Shown: positions 44,345 through 56,424, numbered from the stretch's first letter. The stretch is 64,000 nt of DNA from Microstegium vimineum (GCA_022036555.1 CM039119.1:25812723-25876722), one strand, 5' to 3'. Notes: a model not told the origin generated them from the sequence alone. Made by a program: numbers and translations.

Positions 44345-47056
44345 CTAAGAGTCTGGGGCTGGAGAAGAAGGCGAAGAAGTTGCAGCTCTGCGATCCAGCA
44401 TGATGAAGTCCTGAAGGTCTGACTCGTCTGACTCATCATCTGCCTCGGCCTCTGCCGGCGTAGGTGCCGCTGGGGTGGTCTCTGGAGCTGTCACTGGCAC
44501 CTCTGGAGTTGTGGTCTCAACTGACTCCCCCTGAGGCTCAGCTGGTGCCTCTGACCGTCCTGCCTCAGTGGTAGCGGGCCTAGGAGCCCGACGAGTGAAA
44601 ACTCGAGGCGAGGGGGACGGTGTCACTGCAAGTGCCACTAGGGACACTGCTGCTGCAACCTCTGCAGGCTGAGTCTGACCTGGAGAGGACACTGCCACTG
44701 TAACTTCCTCTGCTAGGGATATGGCATCCGTCTGAACGGCAGCTAGAGGTGTGGTGACTGTCTGTGCTGACTGCTCAGGTGCGATCTCCGATGATGCAAC
44801 TGAGGACTGGTGAGTGCCTGTCGCCGGAGGATCCACTGTAGTCTCTGGAGCTGGTGGGACCTGCTGAGCTGCTCCTGGGGAGTCTTCTCCCGTGATCTCA
44901 AGATAGGAAGCTGACAGATCTCTCGAGGCCTCTGTTAAGGTAGTTCCCCGGGTAGGAGTGAAGCCTGTCTGGAACTCTCCGGGTGAAGCTATCCAAGAGG
45001 ACACCTGGGTCCTCGGAGTCTGGTACTCAGGAGAGGCTGTCGGCTGAAATGGAGGTGTAGCTCATGCTTGACTCTGCTGTCCTCTGGACGGTAACGCTGG
45101 AGTTGGCACCACAACTACTGGAGGCTGCTGTGGAGGAGAGGTGAACTACTGCTGCTGTGATACGCCGAGCAACTGGAACTGTGGCGTGGAAGTCTGCCCG
45201 GAGCTAGAGGCCAGAAGACGCTCAAGAAGAAGTGTCTGAGTCTTCTGAATCTCTGTCTGCTACAGCTGATATGCCAAGAACTGATGCTGGAACTCGTCCT
45301 GTCTGGCCTACGTCTGTGCCTGAGTTGCCAGCTGCTGCTCAGTAAGCCTCCGTAGGTCTGCAGCCTGTCGTCTCTGCTCCTCTGCCTGGCGAGATTGCTC
45401 CTCCTACATCCTCGATAGAATAGTGAGCAAGGTAGCCTCTGAGGAACTAGAGCCTGGAGCTGGAGCTGCTGCAGCTGTGCCTGACCCTCCTGCCTCGTGG
45501 TCATGGGTCATCGGTGTATACTCATGCACGGGCTGGTAGTCCTCGTCAGAGCTGTCGGAATCGAGGTCCTCTCGAAATACTGTCTCAGCAGCTGTATCTA
45601 TCTCTGCATCTAAGTCTGCTAGCTCTGCCTGAGCAATCTGCTCAAGTGTCGCATCTGTGACCTCGGCCGACTGTGGTGGCACTCCGGCCTGCCTAGTGCC
45701 TGGTCTGTAGGCTCTGCTGGGGCGAGGCAACTGCCCATGGGCCACGAGCTGACTCATCGAGTAGACTGGGAACTCTGTAGCTGACCTCGTAAGGGTGACT
45801 CTCATAACACCTGACCCAGTCTTGGCAACTATCAAATATGAAATCCAATGGGCAAACTGTAGCTGCCAATGACCTCTGAACCCAGCAGCTATAATATCCT
45901 CGAGCGAGCTCACTATCAAATCCCAGAGGTCAAACTTCTCTTTCCGAACAATGTGAGCTAGGAGCCAAAGCTGAAGACGAGTGATAGTATCCTTAGCTCC
46001 AATCCGGGGTAGAATAGTACGTCTGAGAACCTCGTGGAGGATCCGAGCCAAAGGAGTGAGGTCACGTGGCATACGGCTCGAACCCTCAGTGAACGGCTGC
46101 TGAAAGCACGGACTCATGAAATCCGTGGATGGTACTATACCATCGTGAGGTCGGCGAGGGGCCTCCTGATCCCCATAGCAGAGACTGTGTATCCTGGTAG
46201 GTGAGGACTCGAGGTGAAAGAGCTCTCTGAATCTGGCAGCTATAACCCTGAAATCACGTCCCTGGTATGCAAAGTGAAGGAACTCGTGATCGGGCGAGAT
46301 CCAAAGAGAGGCGTAAAACTGGTATACCCACTCCTTCTGATATGCCCCTGAGCGTCCCATCAAATCTGTTAGACCCTGGATATACTGGAGATGCTGCAGG
46401 ATCTCTGGACCACCGATCCCCTCTATCTGAGCAGATGGGCACACCCTGTGGGCCCTGAGAGGAGCATCAGTGTCTACATATGCTCTGTAGAAGTCCTCGT
46501 GCACTGTAGTATAGAACTCTCGTCCGGCACGGGGGTCCCTCTGAGGTGGGAACCAGGACTGGAAGTCAACAAACCGATGCAACTAAACTTGCTTCACTGT
46601 AAGTGTACGAACCTGGTGCCTCACGGGGTCTGGGAGCCGGGGTCCTGGAGGGCTGGGTGGTGCACCTGAGCCTCGGGAACGGGTAACTCGACGGCTCATT
46701 AGCTCTCCAATGGACGAATGGCCCGCGGCCTCTGCCGGCTCAGTCGCTGGGACTGGCTCTGTCTCTGGTGCCTCTATAGCCTCGATGGGCTCTGACTCTG
46801 GAGGTGGAGGGGACTCACGACGCGCTCCACGGCGAGGCGAGAGCCTCAAGCCAGCACGACGTCCTCCTCGCTCAGCTATCTCGGCGGCCTCTGCCACTGC
46901 TAGAGCGGCTACCGAGTCTGGATCCATCGCTGGCCTCTTACGCTTCCGAGAGATAACCTTCTGCTTTCCCTTTCCCCGGTCAGTGGGTGGACGCGGTGGA
47001 GCTGGAGGGTCACCACCACTACCGGGAACGGGACCTGCGTTCTTTGTCCTTGCCAT
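44345..47056 (-). pseudogene. SirC envelope-like ORF (PF20167-like 'putative plant transposon protein')
   Basis: ATG 47056 starts a frame that spans 2712 nt with no frameshift but six stops: TAG at 46583-46585, 45404-45406, 45308-45310, 45260-45262 and 45146-45148, and TGA at 45062-45064. The N-terminus (MARTKNAG) is basic, Pro-rich and RKRK-containing. The middle (about 46580-45800) has the conserved EWVYQFYASLW and LARILHEVLRRTI blocks of the plant-transposon domain. A Gln-rich heptad segment follows, then a long Thr/Pro/Glu/Ala-rich acidic tail. Frames here are called envelope-like by position in SIRE1 and relatives. I see no clear signal peptide or transmembrane segment. Confidence 0.75.
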
Positions 47057-48666
47057 ATCTCAAAACTATGCAACCAATCCGCTCACAAGAATCCTCAAGA
47101 GTCAAAACACAAACTCGCTGCCAAGTAACCACTGACCCTGAGCCTCTGACAGACCACAGAACCAAACAACTGCAAGAGTGGCACGCCGGCCCTGGACTGT
47201 CCTCGCGAGGCTTTGCCTCGATCCGTACTCGCGGGCTTTGCCCCGAGTTCACTGACACTGCCTGCTGACCCTCTGATTCTCTGACAACTGACCAAATGAC
47301 CCTGCTCGTGAGATAGATAGGGATATTACCATAAGCATTTATCTAAAGGTAAGGGTCTATTGAAGCATGAAAATAGGAAAGGATAGATCACAAAAGATCC
47401 AAACTGCCATACCTCGAACCTCTGACCAAAAAGGGAGAGGAGGAAAGATCACCGATCAATCAACCGCAATCCGCAATCCGCACTTAACCAAGACAAGGTA
47501 GGGTGAAGGTGAGTCTAGTGATCAATTTTATTTCACTGGTGAAGAGAAATGGAGAGGTGAATTGAAATTGGGAGGGAGAAGCACAGGAGGTTTGATTTCA
47601 CCTTGGCTCAAAGCTGAGATCGATCGACCCTCAACAAGGAGAGCTCCTCGGCCAAGAGTAATGCACTGCGGCTTGGGTGGCAGTTGAGGAGAGTCTAGCG
47701 CGGCGGTGGAGCTTAGCGAGGTGGAGCAATGGCGTAGAGATGGCCTCAGCGGCGCAGGGCAGTGCAGGGATGTGGAGCTGGCGGTGCAGAGGTGGAGAGG
47801 GCCTGCACGGCGTCGTAGGCGGCAGTGGAAGGGGGAATAGCAGCGCAGGGCAGGTGCGGCGGCGCAGGGGAAGGATCCACGGCGGTTAGGGTTAGGGCAC
47901 AGCACGGCGGCGGGCAAAACGGATCGACAGAAACAGAGAAGGATCGGGATTTTTTTAAAAAAAATTTGCCGTTAAGTTCGCGACGGACGCTCCGACGCGA
48001 AGCGACGGACGCTCCGTTGGACTGTGACGGACGCTCGGGGAGCATCCGACGGCATCGTCCGTCGGCTTCCAGACCCAATTTGAAACGCCCAATCGCATTG
48101 ACCGCGACGGACGCTCCGCGACGGACGCTTGGGAGAGCGTCCGTCGCCCTGTTAGCGGGCAACTTTAATCTCCGAACGATCGCGACGGACGCTGAGGCAA
48201 TTGACACCGAGCGTCCGTCGGCAGCGTCCGACGCTTTAAAAATAGAATTTTTCAAATTTTCTTTTTGCGTCTTTCTCCCAACCAAGTTCCAATCCCAATA
48301 AGATCCAAATAACACTTTATTGGACTTGATATGAGAACCATCTCTCAAACACTCATTTTCAATTAGTTTGCCATAGGCTTAAATTTAATTTTTAGCTCAA
48401 AATATTCGAATGGAAGCACCAAGGAGACATCATATGGCCACAAGAGGAGTATTGAAGTGACTTGAGCTTGGAATGCTCCCCCCTAAGTGGACAATCATAG
48501 AGGATGCTCAAGAAACTTAACTGAAAAGAAAAGGCAAACAACACACATGCATATGCTATGCAATACGAAATTTGAATCTAGGTTGCTTGCAAGTTTAAAC
48601 CGCGGTTAAGCTTTGTCACACGCTTTGAGGCGGTTATCTTAACCGCGTTAGCCAAGCCTATGTGCA
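47057..48666 (-). other. SirC pol-to-envelope spacer
   Basis: No supported gene lies between RNase H and the envelope-like frame. It holds a purine tract on the element strand (complementary to about 48478-48486), a CGGACGCT array (47977-48238), an AT-rich box (47949-47968), then GC-rich sequence including AACCCTAACCGCCG on the minus strand near 47882-47896. That last layout resembles a plant core promoter and leader. Open frames in the GC-rich part occur on both strands and look compositional. Confidence 0.55.
47977..48238 (-). promoter_or_regulatory. Internal copy of the SirC LTR-type CGGACGCT array
   Basis: Six GACGGACGCT units plus several complementary GCGTCCG units lie in 260 bp, the same decamer core as in both SirC LTRs (43015-43435 and 55160-55605). 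Its position, upstream of an AT-rich box and the envelope-like frame in element orientation, parallels the LTR arrangement of array then TATA box. Confidence 0.55.
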
Positions 48667-49383
48667 TTACCAAATTAAACATGTTATATTACATATGAAT
48701 GCATGGTTCACACAAAAGCATCTTTTAGTGAAGTTAGAGTGATCAAGCACATTTAACTCGCTTCTCAACCTACAAAAGGTTGTTTCATCGAGTGGTTTAG
48801 TGAAGATATCTGCCAATTGCTCTTCGCTCTTAACTCCAACTAGTGTGATGTCTTTCCTAGCCACATGATCTCTAAGAAAGTGATGGCGAATATCTATGTG
48901 CTTGGTGCGAGAGTGTTGAACCGGGTTGTTTGCAAGCTTTACGACGCTTTCATTATCACACAAAAGTGGAACTTCTTTTAAAAACACGCTGTAATCAAAG
49001 AGTGTTTGGGTCATATATAAGATTTGTGCACAACTTGCTCCCATGGCAATGTATTCCACCTCGGCGGTTGACAATGCCACACTATTTTGCTTCTTAGAGG
49101 ACCAAGAAACAAGTGATCTTCCTAGCATGTGGCACCCGCCGGAGGTACTCTTCCTATCAACCTTACACCCAGCATAATCCGAATCGGAATATCCAACTAG
49201 TTGGAAGGGAGCTCCTTTGGGATACCAAAGACCCATGCTAGGGGTGTGCCTTAAGTACCTAAGGATTCTTTTAACCGCACAAAGATGCGACTCCTTAGGG
49301 TTTGCTTGAAACCTAGCACACATACACACACTAGACATGATATCCGGCCAAGAAGCGGTGAGGTAAAGTAAACTACCGATCAT
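48667..49383 (-). pseudogene. pol: SirC RNase H
   Basis: This continues pol after a frameshift near 49390. The IGSLLYLT junction, SDSDYAG, RKSTSGG and the STAEVEY block (acidic residues kept) are all present, then DNES and KTKHIDIRHHF. The frame ends at 48667. Unlike SirA, the catalytic acidic positions are intact. Confidence 0.88.
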
Positions 49384-51937
49384 AGAACAATAAAGAGTTT
49401 GGTCAATCGTTTACCTCCCTCATCGAGCTTGAGATGCCCATTAGTAGGCATTGGGGTCTTGATTGGCTTGCAATCCTCCATCTTGAATTTCTTGAGCACA
49501 TCATAAGTGTACTTCTCTTGAGATATGAAGGTGCCCTCCCTCAATTGCTTCACTTGGAAGCCAAGGAAGAAAGTTAGCTCGCCAATCATTGACATCTCGA
49601 ACTCCTTGGACATCAATGCACCAAATTCCTTGCTATGACCTTGGTTTGTTGACCCAAATATAATGTCATCGACATATACTTGGCAAACAAAGATCTCTCC
49701 ATCTAGCACCTTGGTGAAGAGTGTGGTATCCACTTTCCCGATCTTGAAGCCCTTCTTGAGTAGGAAGTCCCTTAGCCTCTCATACCAAGCTCTTGGAGCT
49801 TGCTTCAATCCATAGAGTGCCTTGGACAACCTATACACATGATTAGGACAATTTGGGTCTTCAAACCCAGGAGGTTGTGAGACAAAAACAAGTTCATTAA
49901 TGAAACCATTAAGAAAGGCACTCTTCACATCCATTTGAAAAAGTTTCATTTTATGGTGTGAAGCATATGCCAAAAGGATACGAATGGCTTCTAGTCTTGC
50001 AACCGGTGCGAAGGTCTCCCCAAAATCCAAGCCTTCAACTTGGGAGAACCCCTTTGCTACCAATCTTGCCTTGTTTCTCACAACCACGCCTTGATCATCT
50101 TGCTTGTTCCTAAACACCCACTTGGTGCCAATGATTCTTGCTCCTTTGGGCTTTTCTACTAGTGTCCACACTTCGTTCCGGGTGAAGTTGTTCAACTCTT
50201 CGTGCATGGCGTTCACCCAATCCGGATCCGCAAGTGCATCCTCCACACTAGAAGGCTCAACAAAGGAAACAAAGGAGTGATGTTCAACATAAGAAGCAAG
50301 TTTAGATCGAGTTGTTACCCCCCTTGATGGACTCCCTATGATGAGGTCTTGTGGATGAGCTTGAAGCATAGGTGTAGATCTTCTATTAATCTCTTGGGGA
50401 GGAGGTTGTGGTGCTTCAACATTGCTTGCTTCGGCCTCGGCTTGATCTTGAGGAATGTGAGTGTCTTCTTGAGCTTCCCTCACTTGATCTTCTTCATCAA
50501 CTTCAGGCGTGTGAGGTGGAGAAGGATCTTGATTTGCTTCATCTTCAACTTCTTCCACCTCTTGCGGGTTGATAGCACCAATTGGCATGTTCTTCATTGC
50601 CTCCCTCAAGGGTTCATCACCTACATCATCAAGATTTTCATGCTCTTCTTGAGAGCCATTAGTTTCATCAAACTCCAAGTCATACGTTTCTTCAACTAAG
50701 CCGGTGGCTTTGTTAAATACACGGTATGCCTTGGATTTAAGTGAATACCCAACTAAGAAACCAATGTCACATCTTCTTTGGAACTTGCACAAGTGTTGGC
50801 GCTTCTTGTAGATGTACACTTTGCAACCAAACACTCGGAAAAAGGATATATCTGGTTTCTTCCTGTTCACAAGCTCATAGGGGGTCTTCTTGAGAAGCCT
50901 TTGGACAAATAGCCGGTTGGCCGCATAGCATGCGGTGTTGATTGCTTCGGCCCAAAACTTCTCGGGGGTGTTGTATTCATCAAGCATTGATCTTGCAAGA
51001 GTGATAAGTGTCCGGTTCTTTCTCTCTACTACACCATTTTGTTGAGGAGTGTAGGTGGCGGATACTTCATGCTTGATCCCAACTTCATCACAATAATCTT
51101 CAATCTTGGTGTTCACAAACTCGGTCCCATTGTCACTTCTTATCTTCTTGATCTTCACATCAAACTCATTTTGGGCTCTAGTTGCAAACTTCTTGAATAT
51201 TGATTGAGTTTCTCCCTTGTCTTGAAGAAAGAACACCCAAGTGTATCTAGAGTAGTCATCAACTACCACCAAGCAAAAGAGATTGCCACCAAGGCTAGCA
51301 TAGGTGGTAGGTCCAAATAGATCCATGTGGAGTAGCTCTAGGACTCTTGAGGTTGACATGAAAGCTTTGGTTGGATGAGTGTTTGCCACTTGCTTGCCGG
51401 CTTGACATGCACTACAAAGTTTGTCCTTCTCAAACACCACATCCTTCACACCTCTAACCAATTCCTTCTTTACAAGCTTCTTCAAGGTTGACATTCCCAC
51501 ATGTGCCAATCTTCTATGCCATAGCCAACCCAAAGAACTCTTGGAGAATAGACATGTTTGCAAACTGGCCTCATTTGAAGTGAAGTCCACTAGGTAGAGA
51601 TTGTTGTGCCGAAACCATTTGAATATCAATGATGAATCATCAATCTTGGATACAACAACCTCATTTGGAGTGAAGAGAAAATGGAAACCAAGATCACATA
51701 GTTGTCCCACAGATAGCAAGTTGAAGCTCAAAGATTGTACTAGCAAGACATTTGAAATTGATTGATCATTTGAGATTGCCACTTTGCCTAGACCTTGCAC
51801 TTTGCCTTTTGAATTGTCCCCAAAAGTAATCTTGTCTTTACCTTCACAATCTTCCTCAAGTGTGGTGAACATCCGGGAGTCACCGGTCATATGTTGAGTG
51901 CATCCACTATCAATCACCTAATGACTTCCACCGGTCT
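49380..51937 (-). CDS. pol: SirC protease, integrase and reverse transcriptase (845-codon open frame)
   Basis: The protease motif DSGCTQHMTG opens the frame near 51910. Its upstream Trp codon reads TAG here (about 51920). The pre-integrase HRRLAH and zinc Cys pair follow. The integrase core has Asp (HMDLFGP), Asp (RSDNGTEF) and Glu (GVVERKNR), all present. After an acidic Pro-rich linker, RT is complete through QMDVKSAFLNG to YVDD (Asp pair at 49665-49670). The frame ends at a shift before RNase H. It is the longest uninterrupted pol frame in the window. Gag, linker stops and this frame share one reading frame, implying readthrough in the functional ancestor. Confidence 0.92.
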
Positions 51938-51968
51938 TGTAGTTCACCTACACACAAGCAACTTGGAG

Positions 51969-52769
51969 TTAAGCTTGTTGTTTGGGAACCCACACTTGGC
52001 GAGGTCCCATAGCCTTGTCCACCAACTCCTTAGCAACCCATAGCACTTTGGGCTTGTTCTTCATCTTGGGACCGAGAAATACAACTTGAGGTCTACCCTT
52101 GGAGTCCTTGTTGATGATGAAGTGTGCATCATGAGCGAAAGGCCTTATGTGCTTGGGCAAGGTCTTGGGAGGTGGAGTCTTGCATTGGGATTGAAAGTGA
52201 CCTTCTTGACCACATCCAAAGCACTTCTTGGGCTTGGGCTTTGGTGTGTCATAGTTGCTTCTCAAAGCCTTGTTCTTGTAATAGTTCTTGGCTTCTATCT
52301 TGACCTTGGCCTTCATGATTTGGTTCTCCTTGAACCCAATGCCGGTCTTGTCGGTCTTCATGATAGTGTTCATCAAGAGCTCACTTTGAAGGTTGTGGCC
52401 CTTGGTGAACTTCTCCAATCCACTTGTAAGCTTGATCTTCTCAACCTTGAGCTTTGCATTTTCCTCTTTGAGAGAGTTGATCAAGGTCATTGCATCTTTG
52501 TCATTTTGTTTGGCCGACTTGATAGTGAGTGGCTTGCTTGCCTTGAGGTTGATTAGCTCTTCCTTGAGCTTGGAGTTTTCTTGCCTCATCTTCACATAGT
52601 CATCATGCTTATCGGCCTCAACTACCTTATTGCCCTTGCACTTAGCATTTTGCTCACTAGCAACTTCATCAAGCAAGTCCTCACAAGAAGTAGCTATATC
52701 ACACTTAACAACCGGGTTAGTAGCAACATGTGTAGCAAGTTCATTCGAAAGCAATTCATTAGCTATCAC
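51969..52769 (-). pseudogene. gag: SirC gag, C-terminal part with second zinc knuckle
   Basis: It is in the same frame as the preceding gag piece, separated by a single TAA (52782-52784). It contains a heptad-rich Lys/Glu/Leu region and a complete second knuckle (52182-52223, C-x2-C-x4-H-x4-C). A tail with two WV-rich motifs ends in VWVPKQQA. Stops TAA and TAG separate it from the protease. Confidence 0.83.
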
Positions 52770-52781
52770 AAGTGTGCCATG

Positions 52782-54373
52782 TTAATTTTTAACTTGGTTG
52801 TAGTCATCTTTTAGCAAGTTGTATCTTGTTTGGAGCTCTTGTGTTGACCTCTCAAGCTTATCATGTTTCTCATTTGCTTGCTTGAGTGAGGCTTTGAGCT
52901 CCCTAGTGCTAGATGAGAGAGATTTGTTCTCAAGCTTCAATTCATCATTAGCACTAGACAAGTCATCAAGCTTAGCATGCAAGTTACCATTGGCTTTCTC
53001 TAGTGATTCACTTTTGCCTTTATACTTCCTAATGAGCTTAGTATATTTATTGCAAATTTCAATTAGCTCATCATAGGAAGGTGCCTCAAACTCATCATCA
53101 CTATCATCACTAGAGCTAGCCTCATCATCACTATCCTCTTTTTGTACCTTTTTGTCACCTTTAGCCATGAGGCATAGGTGTGTAGAGGATGAGCCCGGAG
53201 ATGATGAAGGGGGTGGCGGTGGAGTAGATGAACCAATCACCAAGGCGGCCACCTTCTCTTCTTCACTTTCATCTCCGGATGAGTCACTTGAGTCTTCAAT
53301 GTCGGTGAGCCAATCACCAACAATGTAGGCTTTTCCATTCTTCTTCTTCTTGTGGAAGTTGAAGTTCTTCTTCTTCTTGAATGGCTTGTCATCCTTCTTC
53401 TCCTCATCACTTGACTCAACCTTGTTGCCCTTGTTGTACTTGAACTTGTTGTTAGCTTTCTTGTTCTTGTACTTATCTTTCTTTTCTTCGGGGCAAGCAT
53501 GAGCCAAGTGTCCAAGTTTGCCACAATTGTAGCAATCCATCTTGGAGAGGGGATTTCTTGAAGAGCTTGTGAAGAATTTCTTCTTATTTGAGTCAAACTT
53601 GACTCCATTCTTGCTTAGCTTCTTCAACATCTTAGTTGTCTTTTTCACCATGAGAGCGAGATCATCATCATCATCATCATCGCTTGTGCTCTCATACATG
53701 ACTTGCATCTTGTACTTCTCCGAGGAGGATGCCTTGAGTGCCAAGTCCTTCTTTTCCTCCTTCTCTTTTTCTTTCTTCTTGGAGGAGGAAGATGAGCCAC
53801 CATCACCAATCTTCATGTACATCTCATGGGCATTGATCTTGCCCAAAATTTGTGTTGGTGTAGCGGCGGAGAGATCTCCTTGGTGAAGCACCGTGACAAT
53901 TGACCATACTTCTCAATGGGCAAGACACAAAGAATCTTGCGTACCACATCGGCCGGTTCCATTTGGTTGAGACCGAGCCCATTCAATTCCTCTACAATAA
54001 TGTTGAGACGTGAGTACATTTCATTTGCATGCATAGAGAAAGAATTGAGCTTAGCCATAACCAAGTGATAGCGTTCTTCACGCTCACTCTTTGTACCTTC
54101 GTGAAGTGCACAAATAGTGGTCCACAACTCAAATGCGTCTTTGGCATTACGCACTCGGTTGAATACATCCTTGCTAATGCCACGAAAGAGTATGTTCTTT
54201 GGCTTGGCATTGTGCTTCTCAAAGTTGAGGTCCTCCGCGAAGAGAGTACCTCCTTTTGTGGCGGCTTTGAGCACGCCCACGTCAACGGCCTCTAAATAGG
54301 CCTCCATACGAACTTTCCAATAAGGAAAGTCGTCTCCATCGAACATGGGAGGTGGTCCATCCCCATGGGACAT
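52782..54373 (-). pseudogene. gag: SirC gag, N-terminal part
   Basis: ATG 54373 starts 40 bases after the primer site and reads the FDGDDFPYWKVRM signature and the copia gag core. A frameshift near 53885 moves to a second frame that runs to 52782. That frame holds a Lys/Ser/Asp-rich linker, the first zinc knuckle (53493-53534, complete), poly-Pro and acidic segments, and a coiled-coil region (about 53080-52800). Confidence 0.87.
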
Positions 54374-54412
54374 CTTGCTCTAGGCGGTGAAGCCTAATTT
54401 AGAGCAAACCTT

Positions 54413-54424
54413 GCTCTGATACCA
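54413..54424 (-). other. SirC primer binding site
   Basis: Minus-strand TGGTATCAGAGC lies two bases inside the 5' LTR, complementary to initiator tRNA-Met. Confidence 0.9.
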
Positions 54425-54426
54425 AT

Positions 54427-56039
54427 TGAAAGGATCAAGATGCCCAAGAAGGGGGGTGAATTGGGCTCTTTTTAATTTCTAAACAAGAATTAAACCTATA
54501 AAGAGCCAATTAACCCCCTAGTGCCTACCGCTTGTGTGCCCTAGCTAGAAAGCGGTAACAACCCAAAGGAGAGCGAAAAGTTCCTACATAATTCTAGTAT
54601 GAAATAAAGAACAAGTGCGGAAAGTAATGCGGTAATAAAGAGCTAGGGAAAGAGATGCTTGACACGGCGATGTTTTGTCGAGGTATCGAGGAGTCGACAC
54701 TCCCCCCTAGTCCTCGTTGGAGCACCTCACAAGGTATAGCTCCCCCTCAATCCCGCGCAAGGGATGAGTGCTCTCTACGGGCTGATTCTTCGCCACTCCG
54801 GCTCGGTGAATCGCCCACAACCGATCACAACGTCGATGGAGAAGGGCCGCCGACAATCCTCCGGCGATCACCTTCCTCCGAGCACCACCGGACCGTCTAG
54901 GTGATGTCGATCACCAAGAGTAACAAGCCTCGATCTTCGCTTGACACACTCAAGCTTCACAACTAGAGGATGCACACTTGAACTCTTGGATGAACTAGAG
55001 AGAGGATGGATGGATTCACTAATCACTCTCTCTCTAGGGCTCTTGCTCTCTTCCCAACCTTCTCAACAAACTCAGCAACTCAAATGAGCAAAGGCAAGGT
55101 GGGAGAGAAGTGAGAGGGGCTATAAATAGACCCTCTGAAAACTGCCTCGGGCTGACGTTTTATGTTGGCGATGGACGCTCTGTCGACTAGGCGACGGACG
55201 GTCCGTCGCATACCCAACGGCTAGTTTCTGTTCATGGTTTGGGCGACGGACGCTCCGGCGCCTTGGCGACGGACGGTCCGACGCCCTGCCCAACGGCTAG
55301 TTCTGACACACTGTTCCCAGCGACGGACGCTACGTCACTGGGCGACGGACGCTCAACCACAGCGTCCGACGCTAAGTTCTGGCTAGGGTTGAAAACACCC
55401 TCTCTGGAAGGTTGACGGACGCTCTTCCCAGCGTCCGACGCCTGGCCGACGGACAGCGTCCGACGGACCCTGAAAGATTTAGCCAGAGAACATCCTCTCT
55501 GGAAGGCCGACGGATGCTGTGGACTCAACCACCCAGCGTCCGACGCCTTTGTCTGACGCGACGGACAGCGTCCGGCGCCCCTGCCAGGAGCGTCCGACGC
55601 CCAGAAAATGATTTTGACAACTCCGTTTTTCGTCGCGATAAAAATGGAAGTTGTTCTAGACTATCTTACGGTCACCATAGGCTTGCTTAGAGCTAAGGAA
55701 GTCAAGTGTGCACCACACCTAAGTCATGAAGCTTTCCTAAGTCAAGCTACTAATCTCAACCCCTCTTAATAGTACGGTCAAAGGTAAAAAGAGAGGCCCT
55801 ATCTATTTCTAAGTGTCCTTCATCTCCTTATGGCACTTAGCCTATCATTCTAGGGTCTTCATCATGTCTCCTTAAAAACCGAAACGATATCCATCTTGGG
55901 GGCTAAGTGATGACCATTAGAGCCCACTCTCCTTGATCACTATGGCTAAGCCACGCATAGCCTCTGCAAAACACACGTTAGCCATAATAATCTCTAATTG
56001 TCGTTAATCGCCGAAACCAACTAGGGCCATGATTCTTCA
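54427..56039 (-). repeat. SirC 5' LTR
   Basis: The 1613-bp repeat matches 42271-43870. It contains a CGGACGCT-type array (about 55160-55605) followed in element orientation by the TATA box. It has one extra 15-bp array unit relative to the 3' LTR. Confidence 0.95.
55121..55128 (-). promoter_or_regulatory. TATA box of SirC 5' LTR
   Basis: TATTTATA on the element strand (TATAAATA on plus) lies directly downstream of the CGGACGCT array. It is the likely core promoter for SirC. Confidence 0.6.
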
Positions 56040-56044
56040 TAGCA

Positions 56045-56424
56045 CAAGGCTTTTGTCAAAAGGAGGGAATAGATTATAAGAAACCTTTGCTCCCTTAGCT
56101 CGTTTAGAAACAATTAGAATCCTTCTAGCTTTTGTGGCTTCTAAGGGTTTTAAACTTTATCAAATGGACGTTAAAAGTGCTTTCTTAAACGGCTACATAG
56201 AAGAGGAAGTGTATGTTAGACAACCTCTCAGTTTCAAAAATCCCAAGATTCCAAACCATGTTTTTAAACTTCACAAAGCTTTGTATGGTTTGAAACAAGC
56301 CCCTAGAGCATGGTATGATAGGTTGAAAACGCTTTTGCTTGCTAAGGGTTTTAAAATGGGATCGGTAGATAAGACGCTCTTTCTCCTCAAGCAAGGCAAA
56401 GAGACTCTCCTAGTCCAAATATAA
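56045..56424 (+). pseudogene. pol: SirB RT, middle part
   Basis: RT resumes after SirC. A one-base deletion near 56082 precedes the TFAPLARLE block, then QMDVKSAFLNG and LYGLKQAPRAWYDRL are intact. The frame stops at TAA 56422-56424, which replaces the Tyr of the catalytic YVDD motif; Val-Asp-Asp follows at once. RT activity would be abolished by this change alone. Confidence 0.9.

Larger units (their letters stand above)
42271..56039 (-). mobile_element. SirC: complete Sirevirus with envelope-like frame, minus strand, inserted in SirB RT
   Basis: The LTRs (42271-43870 and 54427-56039) begin TGAAAGGATC and end TTCTTCA. The perfect duplication TAGCA flanks the element (42266-42270 and 56040-56044). 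On the minus strand the order is 5' LTR, primer site, gag, protease, integrase, RT, RNase H, a 1.6-kb spacer with a CGGACGCT array, an envelope-like frame, polypurine tract and 3' LTR. The LTRs differ at scattered bases plus a 15-bp indel, so this is the youngest large element here. Stops and two frameshifts make it formally defective. Confidence 0.95.

Noticed and set aside
52086..52556. 156-codon plus-strand frame with hydrophobic stretches
   Set aside because: It is the antisense of SirC gag, including the second zinc knuckle. The hydrophobicity comes from complementing Lys/Glu codons.
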